From Chlamydomonas sphaeroides (Eukaryota > Chlorophyta > Chlorophyceae > Chlamydomonadales > Chlamydomonadaceae), in contig BDDC01000008.1 of the NCBI GenBank assembly GCA_001662425.1, positions 1 to 64,000 on the forward strand: a stretch of DNA of 64,000 bases. Direction: 5' to 3'. Both the position numbers and the translations under genes were made by a program. The notes beneath the pieces are model-generated. The model saw nothing but the letters and a program-made list of their open reading frames with translations, made no database searches and was not told the origin of the DNA. This document shows positions 21,942-35,700 of this stretch, piece by piece. Each line of letters starts with the position of its first letter. The first letter of the stretch is position 1.

Positions 21942-23704
21942 ACGTGCGGCGGCTTGGCCGGCCCCCTCCGTCCTCGGATACTAATGCAGCGTGGGCTAGG
22001 CATGATCTGCTGCTGCTGCAGCTGCGATGCGAGCTCGGGTACTTGGCACTGCTGGCGGTGGCATGTGGTGGGCGAGGCGCGGATGCTGCTGGCTGGCTTG
22101 GCGCCGGCTTGGCGTCATGGCACGTCAGGCTTCATGAGTGCTTGGAGGATCGGCGACATTGCGGTGACTCGGATGCTGGGCTTAGTGAATGCGCGTCGGT
22201 GCAGAGTGTTGCTGGCTACTGGCGGTGGCGCAGGTCGGCGGGTGATGGGCGATCTGACAGAAGCTGATGCCCAGGCGCTGGCGTGCTCTGGAGGGCCATG
22301 CGGTGATGGCTGCCGCGCCGCATTGGCGCTTGATGTGTGCACCCTGCACGGTGCAATGGGGAACGTGTGTGGCCTGCGCGTGTTCTGAAACAGGCGTGCG
22401 CGTGTTCAACTTTTAGCCTGTGGGTGCGCTCTGTGCGCGCTGCCGTGCTTGCTGCAGCGCTGACGAGGTCGCGCTCGTCAGTGTGTGGTGGGGCAGCGGG
22501 CGGGTTTCTCCGCGGCGGGCGTCCGGGCAGTGACGGTGGAGCCGGCGGGGCTTCCGCTCGACTTGCAGCCTGACGTGGGGTCGGGGTGCCGCCGGGACGG
22601 TGCGTATGGATGCATGGGCGTGCTGCTGGTGAGGGGGAGGAGTGCACGGAATGCGTGGGCTGGCGGCGTGGGCTGGAGATCTGCTCTGTGGTGGGCTGCT
22701 CAGGGCTGAGTACGGCCACCCTTCTACAGCTGACATGCACCGTGCCCAGCTCCAGTTGGGCATGTTGGCAGGGTGCACTGGAGCGCACGTACGGCAAACA
22801 CAATCCGCACACGGCGGCGCTGATGAGGGCCCGATGCTTGGGCCGGTCATGAACTCATGATGGTTGGCGGGCGGCGCGATTGTTCGCCGCGAGAGGCTGC
22901 GAACGGCAGCCCGCGCTTGGGCGCATTCTGATTCTATACAAACCGTAGAAGTAGGCCGCTGTTGCGCAGGGTCGTCCAGGTGGACGGCGTGGTGCGTTAG
23001 GCAGACAGATGTACGCGAGTCCCAGAGGACGTACGCTGACTCGGTGGCGCTGGTGAGCATGCCGTGAGCCATAACAGAGGTCAACCCTTAAATCTGAGAG
23101 TACCTGACGCTGGCTCTTGCCTGTCTGGCTTTGCTGGTCTGCGTTGGCCCTACCTGCGGCGCCGCCTCAGGAGGGCGAGACGGCGAGGCAACGCGAGAGG
23201 CAACGCCGGGATTGCCGTTCATGCCCCATTGAGGCCGGCTGGGTCCGTCACCCTGTCGGTCCATCCGTACGCCCATCAATCCGCCCGTCCGCCTAGCCAA
23301 TCGACTCACAAGGCCAGCGAGGCAGACGCCCCACGCGCCACTGCACAAGCGCGCCCGCGCCTCAGCGCCTCGACTGCACGACGTCCCCGCACCGCCTGCC
23401 GCCAGCCCGCCCAACGCTGCAGCACAGCAGCAAGCACAAACATGCGCACGGCGTGTCGACAGCTCACCACGCTGCCACCCACCACCCACAACTCACTGCG
23501 TGGTGCTTGACCAGCTAGCGCTGCGCCCACCACACAGGGCTGAGCTCCGAAGCCCAAGCGTCGGGATCGTCCAATGCACAGCAAGCAAGACACAACGAGC
23601 CGCCACCGCGCTCTGCCGAATCGACCACCAGCAACGAACGGCCGACATGAGTCTGCCGACGCAGCCCGCCGGCGCTTGCCCAGCCAGGCAAGTCTGTCGG
23701 CAAC
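21942..23704. other. convergent intergenic region
   Basis: Lies between the 3' end of the plus-strand RWP-RK gene and the 3' end of the minus-strand S1 gene, so it should hold two 3' UTRs. Open frames on both strands have no domain, poor codon bias and no splice logic. No TGTAA signal was seen on either coding strand. Confidence 0.5.
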
Positions 23705-26700
23705 CTATGCCTCTGCCCCGGCCTCGGCAGCCCCTGCTGGGCCCGCCGGGCCCGCCTCCTGCCGCGCCTCCAGGGCGGCCGCCCGCCACTGCGCCGCCAT
23801 CTCCTCGGCGCGCGCCCACACCGCCGCCTTGTCGCGCAGCATGTCGCCTGCGGGGCAGTGGGAAGGGGAACGCGGCGCTATCACGTGCGAGTTGTGCAAG
23901 GGCGGAGCGAGTAGGTGCCGAAGAGCGCGCACCGGCCAGGTGACACGCGAGCGCTGCTATAATGGCATCCAGCCAAGACAAGCGGGCTTGGCTGCTTGGT
24001 GATGAGCGCTATGATACACATGAACAGTCACACATGTGTATAAAGACCACACGTGCCGACGTGTGTACGTGTGCTACCTGGCGTGTGCTCCAGCTGCTTG
24101 GTGCTGAGCGCGATGCGGCCCTTGCCATGGTCCACCGCCAGCACCAGCACCAGCAGCCGCTCGCCCGGCAGCAACACCTCGCCAAGCGACTTGACGACGC
24201 CGTGCGACACCTGGCTGGTGTGCAGCAGGCCCGTGACGTCGCCGTACTGGGGCAGCTGTACGACGGCCCCGTACGGCCCGACGCTCTGTACGATGCCGTC
24301 GACCAGGGCACCCGGCGCTGGCAACTTGCTGGCCGCGTCGTTGGAGGGGTGCGGCGCTACGGGCCCCGCCTCCGCCGGGGCCGCCATGAGCTGCGAGGCC
24401 GCCCCAGTGGCAGCGACCTTGACAGCGGCGCTGCCGTCGGCTGCCCGCCACTGCGCCGCCGTCTCCTCGGCCTGCGCCCACACGGCCTTGGGGTCGCGCA
24501 GCATGTCGCCTGCGGGCGAGGAGGATGGACAAGCACCGGCAGGGAGGTTGGGAGGGAGGGAGGGAGGGAGCCACAACGGTGCACCGCGACCAGGGCCCTG
24601 CCTAGTTCCACCGCCTGCCAGTTGCGGCCCCAGCCCGGCCCTGACTGCCCGAGCCGAGCTGGACCCGTCCCGGCTCGTCCCCCTTGCGCCCTGTCCGTCC
24701 TTGCCCTGATCCAAGGGCCCTCCTGACTGACGCAATCAGTACTGTATCGCATGACATTATAGCTGCTGCCGTACCCGGCGTGCGCTCCAACATCTTGGTG
24801 GCCAGCCGTATGCGGCCGGCCTGGGGGTCCAGCCCCACCGCCACCGCCCGCACTGCGTCGCCCTCGGCAAACAGCTTTGCCAGCGACCCCCGCGAACCGC
24901 TGACCCGCGCCTGCGACACGTTGCTGACGTGCAGCAGCCCCAGCTGGTCGCCGTACGACGGCAGCCGCACGAACACGCCGTATGACTTGATGGCGTGTAC
25001 GACGCCCTCCACCAGCGCGCCCTCCTGCCATGGCATGGGAAGATGGGATCCGGGCGGGCCAAGGGAGGTGTTGCGAGCCGAGGGGGCAGGCGCTGCACGA
25101 CAGCACGAGCATGCAGCGTCCGCTGGGGAAACCCGCCCGCCCGCCCGCTCGCTGAGGAGCTTGGGAAGCACCGGCGGGCGTGCGACGGAAAGCGCGGCAT
25201 GCTTTGGTCCCAAGTCGGGCTGCGCGAACATACCACCAAGCGACATGATAACACGCACCTACACGCCCCTATGTACGGTACTGCACCATGGTTGCCCGTA
25301 TGGACCAGACTCACCGCTGGCGGCTCGGGCAGCAGCCGCAGCTCCAGCTCGCAGCCGGCGCCCCGGGCCTGAGTCACCTCCACCCGCACCGCCGCGCCGG
25401 GCGCCGGCAGCTGCCGCGGCTCCGACGCGGGCATGGGCATGGGCATGTGCAGGGTGCCGCGCAGCGGGCCGCCGAGCAGCTCCACCACCGCGCCGTCGGC
25501 CCGCGCCGCCACCACAACGCCGTGCAGCGGCAGCTTGTCCTTGAGTGCCTGCGAGGGCATTGGCCGGCATTGATCGGAGCGTGCGTGAGCGCAAGCGGCC
25601 CCAGCGCGGGGGCATGCCCGCTGGGCGGCAGGGCCAGTAGGAGCTAGCGCGACAGCTAGGCCTCCAGTCAGCCTGCTTGTGGCCGCCAGTCAGCCTGCTT
25701 GTGGCCGCCAGTCAGCCTGCTTGTGGCCGCCAGTCAGCCTGCTCGTGGCCGCCAGTCAGCCAGCTTGTGGCCGCCGGGCTTGCTCGCAAGGGGCTGCCGG
25801 CGCCCCCCCCCCGCACCAGCTTGGCCTCCTGGAAGGACCGCATCAGGCGCTCCAGGCTGGCGTCCGCCTCGTCGAACACCCGCTGCGGGGCGCGAAGCAT
25901 GTCGCCTGCGGGCGGCGGTGTTGCGAGGCCGCGTTGTGATCGGGCGGGGCCGGCCGGCCTGGATGGGCTGATTGCAGCCGGCCCCTTTGGCCAGGCCATG
26001 TCAACACCTAGCAAACCCACCTGGGCTGGGCTCGATGGCTCGGGTGCTGAGAAGCAGGCGGCCCTCCTCGGCCTCTCGCGCCACCACCAGCGCCCGCAGC
26101 CGGTCGCCCACCGCCAGCGCCCTCCGCGCGTCCACCACCTTGCCCCATGACAGGGATGCGAGGGGCAGGAAGGCGTGCGGGCCGCCATCGCGCAGGTTTA
26201 CGAGGGCCCCGCCGGCGTCCACCTCCGCCACCGTGCCCTCCGCGATGGCGCCGATCTGAAAGGCAGGTGGGGTCGGCAGCGGCGACGAGGATGTTCGGTA
26301 GGGCCTGGATGTCAGCAACCCCGTCAGATCAGCATCTTGCTTGCCGCTTTGCTGTGGAAGCTGGCGGATGCGCCGCTGGCATGGAGAGGTGGCCGGGGTG
26401 AGAGCCGCGCGGGGAGACTGGCCGGGGCTGGCTCGAGGCTGCTGCCGCAGCTTATCCCGTTAGCAGCGCTTTGTGCTTCGCGCTTGCTGCTTCGGTGTGA
26501 GGGCTGGCAGGCGGTCTGCTGGCGCGCGTGGGGCTGCTGTCCGGAGCGCAAGTCCAGTGGGGAGGAGAGGGCACGCGGGCAGGCAGGCAGGAGGCCGCGT
26601 CGCGCAGTACCCGTACTTGCCTTGACGCCGCCGTCGCACGGGCTGCCGCCGCCCTCCTTGGCGTCACGCCGCTTTGCCACGAGCTCGGGCGCGGCAGCAA

Positions 26701-29700
26701 ATACCCGCTGCGGGTTGCGCAACACGTCGCCTGCGCGGCGCCAGCATCAACGTGCGAGTGTTTTTTTCAAAGGTAAGTAATAGCAGCAGCAGTAGCAGCA
26801 GCAGCATTCGCATAGGTGTTGCTGCCCACGAAGCCGGCACGCCCCTCATGTCGTTGTCTAGCCTCCAAGCAGACAGACCCGGGCGCCCGCACGCCTGGCC
26901 CAGCCTGCGGCGTGTTGCTGATGAATCCGGCCGCACGTTGGCCTCTTCATTCATACTCGCACCCACGGCCTCGGCTGCCGCGCGTTGACGGTCTGCCGGA
27001 CCCGGCCGCGGCTCTACCCGCTACTTTCATGTACAGCAGGCCGGCACTGTATCACGGCCCATGCCGCGCTGGCATACACACCCGGCCGGCACCGCCAGCC
27101 TCTTTCCGACCAGCGCCTCACGGCCCCGCCTACAGCGCAACATGCACAAGGCAACGCCCTGGGGCACTCACCTGGCCGCGCCTCCAGCTTCTTGGTGGTA
27201 AGAGCCACCCGCTGCTTGCTGGGGTCGGCCTCCAGCACCAGCGCCCGCACCTCGTCGCCCTCGCGAAGCACCGCGCCCACGTCGGGCACGGGCCGGGACG
27301 ACAGCTCCCTGGCGTGCAGCAGCCCCGACACGTCGTCGTACCCGCGCAGCCGTACGAAGGCGCCGTACGGCTTAACGCTCTGTACGACGCCCGCCACAAG
27401 CTCGCCCTCCTGCGGTACGGCACGACAGGGGTGCCGGGTGTGGCGTGCAGGGTGATGCTCCAGGGCTGAGGGCAGCCGGAAGGACAGCAGGTAGGGTTAT
27501 CGAAGGCCGATGAGGCTTGGCGGCTGCGGCGTCGGGGCAACATCAACATGGACACAAGCTGAACCCGTACGGCGGAACCGGACGTGCGATGACAGCCTGC
27601 GTTTCTTCCGGGCGGCCCACGGGCCTACGCAGCCCAGACCTTCTGGCAACCCCACCACGCGCCTCGCTCCCTTGCTCCCTACGCCCCACCTTGGGCAGCT
27701 CGCTGAGCCGCCGCAGCTCAACCTCGGCCGTGGCGTCCTCCGCGCGCAGCGCCTGCACCCGCACCGCCTGCCCCACAGCCAGCAGCTGGCGCAGGTCGTC
27801 CACGGCCGGGCCGCCCCCGCGCGAGGCGGCCTGACGCGACGGCAGCGCCCCCCGCAGCGGGCCCCCGAACAGTTGCACCGCCGCGACGTTCTTGCGCACC
27901 GCCACAACGATGCCGCTGGAGCGCCAGTCGCGCTTGATGGCCTGAGGAGGAGGGGCGGGCGGGAAGGAGCGCATGGCGGGATGGCGCCAGGCCGCGAGGT
28001 GTGCCGCACGGCACCGCAGCTCCGTACCATGCCCGCGCTCGCTGCGCACACTCTGCGATGCGGCCCTGTACAGGAGAATGCGGCCTCGCGCGCTGCACAG
28101 CATGCCTGAGGGAGGGGCGGCGTGCTTGGTGGAGAGGTGGGGACGGCTCCGTCCGCACCTGGCTGGCCTGCTGGTAGGCCTGGCGCACCGTGGCGTGGTA
28201 GGCCTCGCCCTGCTCGTACACCAGCTCGGGGTCGCGCAGCATGTCACCTGTGGCGGTATTGTGGCGGCGGAGTCATGGCGGCGGCGCAGTGGCCGTCACA
28301 CGTCCGGAGCCCTCGCTTCGCTGCCGCTGCCGCTGCCAATGCGTGGACCTTGCCCAGCAAGTCCCCTGGCATGCTCGAGCGGCGGGCACGATGTTTTGCA
28401 TCACTCGCCTTGCAAACACGCGCGCCATGCTAGCCATTGCCACTTTGCCAGCCTACCGATACCAACACACCGCCGCACTCCACCGCCAACGCCCCATACC
28501 TGGGCTGGGCTCCAGGTCCCGCGTGCTGAGCACGATGGCGTCGTCCTGGTGGTCCCGCGCCAGCACCAGCGCCCGCACCTTGTCGCCCGGCTGCAGCACG
28601 GCCCCCACATCGGGCACCTCGCCCCACGACAGCATAGCGCCAGGCAGGAAGCCCGCCAGGCCGCTACCGTCGATGTCCAGGAAGGCGTTCTCGCGAGTGA
28701 CACGCACGACACGGCCCTCCACGATCATGCCCGGCTGCAGAAAGGCAAGGCGGCGGGCGGGAGGCGGGCGGCGGCATCGTTAAGGGCTGCTGGGCGGGTC
28801 GGTTTTGACGCCAGTGGCCGCGGCTGCAAGGCCAAATGCCTGCTAAGCAGGCTTGGGAGGGACGCAGGCAGCCAGCGCCGTGCAGCTCGCGGCGGGGCGC
28901 CGGCGGCACGAGCTGTGAGGCGCGTCCGCGCCTCGATGCGGTCCGCCTCTCCAGTGGCGACTGGGTGGGGGCGGGGAGGCACGCTGTCGGCCGCGGCCAT
29001 CTTGGCGCGCGGGCGATTGCTGCATGTGACCTTTGCAAGGGCAGGCGGGCAAAGGGCCGCACCTTGATGCCGCGCCACTTGGCGGCGAGCCTGGGCGCCG
29101 CCCCCCACACGAGCTTGGGGTCGACCAGCATGTCGCCTGGCAGGGGCGGGCGACGAGACGGCAGTGGGGTGTTGGGCGACGAGACAGCAGTGGGGTGTTG
29201 GGCGACGAGACGGCAGTGGGGTGTTGGGCGCAAGACAGGCGTCGTGGCTGGCGCTACCGGCCACCTGGGTGCTGTGCTGGGATTGCGGCGCCGCACCTGG
29301 CTATCAACCGGCCCGAAACGTCTAGACGGGGCCTGGCGACCACTTCCTGGTGCGCTGACACACGTGCCCAGGTCGTCGCGGCCTGGCCAACGGCATGCGC
29401 GCTTTGGCCACAGCGCCACCGCATCACGCGCCACGCTCTCACCTGCCCAGGTCCCCCCGTGCCTGGCTAGGAGCATGCACGCGCGCTCGCGCCTGCTGCG
29501 CATCCCCCTCCCGCGTCGCGGCCCTCTCACCTGGCCGCGGCTCCAGGCGCCGCGTGCTGAGCAGGATGTCGCCGCGAGCCACGTCCAGTCGCGTCACCGC
29601 GGCGCGCACCGCGTCGCCCTCCCGGAACACCGCGCCCATGTCGGGCACCCGCTTTTGCGACACGCTGGCGGCCGGCAGCAGCGCCAGCTGGCCGCCGAAG

Positions 29701-32700
29701 GCGGGCAGCCGCACCAGCACGCCGTACGACTGCACGGTATGTACGACACCATCCACCAGCTCGTCCACCTGTTGAGTACGGCAGCGGCGCCGGGGCAGCA
29801 CGGGTGCGAATGGGTGGGCAGCACCAGCAGCAGCGGCCTGGAGCTATAGCCACCGCGGACAGTAAGTACCGTAACCAGCGCGGCCAGCACAGCCTTGCTG
29901 GCTGCCTCGCAAAACACATTGTTGCATGGATCATATCCATAAACACATCATCACCGCCCATGCACGCACGCGCGCACCTCGGGCGGCGACCCCAGCAGCT
30001 GCAGCACCACCTCGCAGCTGGCGTCCACCGCCTTGGTGGCCGCCACCCACACCGTCTGGCGGAAGGCCAGCAGCTCGCGCACGTCGGCCGCGCCGCGCGG
30101 CGCCGTGCGGTAGCGCGGCAGCAGGCCGCGCAGGGGCCCTCCCGCCAGCGCCACCACCGCCAGGTCCCGCCGCAGCGCCACCACACTGCCCTCCAGCGGG
30201 AGCCCCTCCCGCAGCGCCTGCGGATGAGGTGGGTGTTGAGCGTATGGCATGGTATGGCACGGCTTGACCCGGCTTGACACGGCTTGACACGGCTTGGCAT
30301 GGGGTGGGGTGGGGGTGATGGGTTGAGGGCCTGCAGCCTAGCAGCCGAGGGAGCAGCCCAGAGCCGCTTGAGAGCGGGCGGCTGGCCGGACAGGCTGGCT
30401 ATGGCCCCGCGCTGCTGCGCTCACCTTGTTGGCGCGGCCATACGCCTGGCGCACGCCCTCCATGGTCGCCTCCGCCGCGTCGTACACGGCCTGTGGGTCC
30501 CGCACCATGTCGCCTGGCGGCGGCGGATTGCAGCAGGGCCGGAGAAAGGGCCAGGCAGGGTCAGACCACCGTACACCCCGGCAGGACAGCAGCCGCCCGG
30601 GTACGCGTCAGCGCCCTAGCACCAGTCGTGTCGGCGCCCTAGCACCAGACGCGTCAGGGACCTAGCCAGGTACTGGTCGCGACCCAAGCCCGCAGCGCCT
30701 CGGTTGCATCAGTCGGTCCCTCAAAACGTGCTTTCGAAGCGGTAGGACGTTTGCAGCACTTGGCCAGCCGCGCCACCCCAGTCAGGCGGTTCCGCCCGCC
30801 CAGACCCGGGCTGGACTGCAGCGCGGGGGCGCTCAGCGCGCACGGCTCTGCCTGCATTGCTGCACAGGCCCACCGCCCCCTGTAGCCCTGCTTGCTAGGT
30901 GATGCGGTGAGAAGCACCAAGAAGCGCCAACCTGCGCCTCGTACCCGGCGTGGGCTCCAGCGCCAGGGTGCTGAGCACGCAGCCGCCCGCCTCCTCGTCC
31001 GCCGACAGCACCAGCGCCCGCACGCTGTCGCCCAGCGCCAGCAGCTCGCGCGCGTCCGGCACCTCCTCGCACGAGATGGCGCCCGAGGGCAGCAGCCCCT
31101 CCAGGCCGCAGCCGCCAATGTCGACGTAGGCGGCGGTGGCGGTGAGCGTCACCACGCGGCCCTCCACGATGGAGCCCGTCTGCGGCGGTGTAGCGGTTGC
31201 AGGGCGGGCAGGAGGAAGATCACGGCAGGGGGGAGGGCAGGAGGAAGATCACGGCAGGGGAGAGGGCAGGAGGAAGATCACGGCAGGGGAGAGGGCAGGA
31301 ACAAGATCACGGCAGGGGAGAGGGCAGGCGCATGCTTGACAGAGGCAGGCGACGCGGAGGCCAGTGGGTGCCGCCACCCGGCCGTCCGCAACGGCGCCCG
31401 GCTGCGGGGCGGGCTGCAAGGCCCATGCACGGCCTGGGTTTGCAGCAGGTGGGCAAGGTACAAGCCCACGAGGTGGCACTGGGCAGCGCGCATGCGGCAT
31501 GCCTGGCCTTGGCCTGACCCCTGCCGGCGACGTCAGCGGACCTAGGGCTGCGCTGGCGCTGCGGTAGGGCCCTTGCCGGCCGGCATTGCGACTGCACCGC
31601 ACCTTGACGCCCGCGGCCTGCACGGCGCTGCGCCACGCCTCGGCCGCCGCCGGCGCGTTGTCGTACACGCGCTGCCGGTCCGTCAGCATCAGGCCTGCGT
31701 GCGGTGCGAAAGGTGACGCGTCAGAACAAAGGCAGCAGACCTCAACGCTAGGCAGGGCGTACACGTACATGCAAGTCTGCGCTGTGCAGATTGGGGACCG
31801 ACGGAGCTGCATAGAGCCCGTTGAGCAGCACAGCTGCACCCGGCCTGCCAGCGCACCTGGCTCCTGCTCGATGCGGCGAGTTGTGAGCAGCACGCGGCCC
31901 AACTTGACGTCCTTGCGCAGCACCATGGCCGTCACCACGTCGCCCGCCGCGAACAGCTCGCGCGGGTGCGGCGCCGGGTCAGCGCCCGACACCTCACGCG
32001 CCGATAGCACCGCGTACACGCCCGAGCCGCCGCCCAGCAGCAGGCGCACGTCGGAGCCGTCCAGCCCCTGCACGGTGCCCGTCACCACCTGCCCGGCCTG
32101 CGGGCGGCAGGTACGGCAGGTACGGCAGGCCACAGGCAGCATCGTGAGCCAGGTACAAGCAAGCCGATGGCACCCAACGAGCGACACGCGCCGCAATTAC
32201 GCCGACGCCGCAGTCACGCCGCCGCAGAAGAGCAGCAGACTGATCAAGAGCCGGGCACGGGCACGCTAGCTACGCACGGCCACTCTTACCCCATACCTGC
32301 AGCACCCTAGCTGGGGACTACGCACGCACGGGTCAGCGCCACACACACGCACCCGTATCTGCTGCAGCGCCTGCCGCCGCTCGCACACGGGGCCGCCCGG
32401 CTGGTGCCGCCAGAAGGCGGCGCTCTCCTCCGCCAGCTTGTACACGTAGCCGGGACCCCGCAGCATGTCGCCTGGGCGGGGTGGCGGGGGGGGCGAGGAT
32501 CGGCTTGGGTCGAGGGGGCAACGACCTAGCCGGGGACCCGCGCAGCATGTCGCCTGGGCGGGGCGGTAGTAGCTACAGCGCAGCTGGGCTCGGGCCCAAC
32601 CTGCCACAGAAGCATGTCGTCCAGGAGGGGGCAGGGCAGGGTGCGCGGTGTTGGGATGGTCACGTGTCGGCCAGGGGTCGTGGGACGATGGGACGGTCGC

Positions 32701-35700
32701 CGCGGGATGAGGCCAGCGCAGTCTGGGGCGCAGCTGCCGCGGCTGGGCTCGCTCACGGGAGGGGTGCGTTCGCCGTGGAGCCGACCGCGGCACGCACGGC
32801 TGGGATCGCGCACGTGCAGACAGTGCAGCGGCACACGGGGGGCCGCACCTGGCTGGGGCTCGATCTGCCGCGTGCTCAGCAGCAGCTGGCCCTGCTCCGA
32901 CATGTCGTACGCCAGCGCCCGGATCCTGTCGCCCTCGGCAAACACCGCTCCCAAGTCGCCCACGGGCAGGCAAGACACCTGCGGGGTCCCATGCAGGCGC
33001 GGCCGGCCTCAGCGATGCCGCACGGCACGGCGCCAGGGCACGGTGGCCGCTACTGCAAGGCGGCGTGACGAATGCGAGCGGCGGCGTTGGCCCCCCATTG
33101 CGCCCTGCAGGAGTGCCGGCCGCCGCAGCCGCACGCATGCCCGCACCTCGTCGTGGGGCAGCAGCGCGAGCTCGCCTCCGGCGTCCACAAACACGCCGAC
33201 ATTCGCGCGGACGGACGTCACCCTGCCCTCCACGACGCGCCCCAAATCCAGCTGCACCGGTGGCAGCGGTCGGGCGTGCACATGCAGGTCAGCGGCTGAG
33301 CTGCACGGCCGAGCAGCTAGGCAAGCGCCGTCATCAGACTCCCCACATGCAGCCCACACGCTGTGCATCGCCGTGCTCGCCCCCGTCCCGTCCCGTCCCG
33401 GCACGCACGTTTGGGGCCTTGCGCCTCCCCGCTCGCTCCTCCTCGCGCTGCTGCGCGGCGGCCTCCGCCCGCTGCGGGGTGCAGCGCAGCGACACAGAAC
33501 GGGGATCTCGACAGCGCATGGCAGCTCCGGACTGCACCGTCGTAGGGTCTGGAGCTGCGACAGGTCTCTGTGGTGGTCCATGGGGTGGGGCTCTGAGCGC
33601 GAGGTCACTCGCGCGTGCGCCCAACGCGCCCCACCGCCCACAACACCACCACCCCAGCAAGCGATCGCAGCGGCTGTCCCGGCGCGTGGCAGGCTGCTCC
33701 ATACCGCCCCACGCGCCGGCCATTGGTGCGAGTGCGCGCTGCTCTGTGGAACCCACGGGCGTGGTATGTGCCTCTGCTCGCTCGCTCGCGGCAGCCGGTG
33801 ACGCGGTAGCCCACCTGCTGCCGCCGCCGGAGGGTCTGCTCGGCCTCACGGAAGACGCGCTGCTTGTCAACCAACATGTCGCCTGCGGGAGCGCAGGAAC
33901 AAGCGGCGGTCAGCAGCAGTCGCGGCCGTCCGGATGGCGATGGATGTTGTGGAGAGCCAATGGACAAGTGGCGGCCAGCAGCAGTGGCGGTCACGGCTCG
34001 CGTAGCGTGCCCTGACACGCGACCGCGGGTAGCGAGGCCAGGCGGCGAGCAACGCCACTGCTTTGCTGATGGATGGGCCCTAAGGCTTGGTACGCCCGGC
34101 CGTGACACACGCCCACCGCACAGTCCCTCGGACATTCCCGCCACGCCAGAAAGCCGAGCTGGCGCCGGTTCCAGGCAGCAGCGCGTCCCCAGCACGGTGA
34201 TGCCGTGGCAGTCCCTCACGACGCATCAACGACACACTCGCACGATCTTCGGCATACCAGCCCTGCCGTACCTGGGCTGGGCTCCAGGCAGCGCGTGCCC
34301 AGCACGAGGCTGCCTCGGTGCGCCTGCACCTCCTCCACCGCCGCCACCACACGGTCGCCCACCTGCAAGGGCGTGTGGCGGTGCGTGCGCCCGGAGCCCT
34401 CCTGAACTCTCCTGAGCGCTCACGGCAAGCAATTCGATGCGAGCATGCTGGGCCTCGAAAGCACCGGCGCTATGCCGCGTCTGTCGTAGCACCACGCTGT
34501 TCCGCAACACGACTGGTGGGGCTGGGCCGCTCCGTCACCTGGCCCCTTCCCCAGCCCCAGCCCCGGCCCCACGGCCGCACCTGGAACACCTTGCTGACGC
34601 CGCTCACGGGCAGCGACGAGATCTGGCCCAGCGGCAGCGCGCCCTGCAGCCCGCCGGCGCCCCCCACTGCCACCACGGCCGCCGAGTGCAGCACCGCCGT
34701 TATCGTGCCCTCCACCAGGGCGCCGGGGTGCGCGCCCAGGGCCTGGCGGGGCAGGGCGGCGTCAGTGAGGAGCGGCAGCGGTGGGACGGATAGCGGTGGG
34801 AGCGCCTGCAGCCGGAGGGCGGCTAGGCGGTGCAGCAGCACGCCGCATCACAGCACGTGAGTTCCTGCCAGCCCGCGCCGATGCCTGCTGCTTCCGCACC
34901 TGGAGCCGCTGCTGGAAGCGCTCCCTGAAACCGCTCGCGTCCGCCTCCACCTGGCCCGGCTCCGAGCCGCCGCCCACGAGGCGGCTCCGCTGCGCCGGGT
35001 CCAGCATGTCGCCTAGTATGGGTGGGGAGGGGAGGGGGAGTCGGGCAGGCCGGGCTTGACGCTGCCTGCCGATGTGTGCCGCGTGGAAGACTGCCGCAGC
35101 CACCGCAAGACAGGCCGGGACCCCGGCGCCGCGCCCCGCAGCCCACCGCGCGCCCGGCGTTGCGCGTGGCGCTTGCCCTGCTGTCAGCTCGCCGGCCGGG
35201 CTAGCTCTCGAGCTGCCTACACGCGCCTGGGGCCCGTGCGCCCCCCCCCCCCGGCNNNNNNNNNNNNNNNNNNNNNNNNNNNNNNNNNNNNNNNNNNNNN
35301 NNNNNNNNNNNNNNNNNNNNNNNNNNNNNNNNNNNNNNNNNNNNNNNNNNNNNNNNNNNNNNNNNNNNNNNNNNNNNNNNNNNNNNNNNNNNNNNNNNNN
35401 NNNNNNNNNNNNNNNNNNNNNNNNNNNNNNNNNNNNNNNNNNNNNNNNNNNNNNNNNNNNNNNNNNNNNNNNNNNNNNNNNNNNNNNNNNNNNNNNNNNN
35501 NNNNNNNNNNNNNNNNNNNNNNNNNNNNNNNNNNNNNNNNNNNNNNNNNNNNNNNNNNNNNNNNNNNNNNNNNNNNNNNNNNNNNNNNNNNNNNNNNNNN
35601 NNNNNNNNNNNNNNNNNNNNNNNNNNNNNNNNNNNNNNNNNNNNNNNNNNNNNNNNACGGCAACCCGGGCCACACACCCACACACCCGCCCAGCCGTAAG

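Noticed and set aside
22437..23510. Open frames in the convergent region after the RWP-RK gene
   Set aside because: No domain, low coding bias and overlapping frames on both strands; more likely 3' UTR and spacer.
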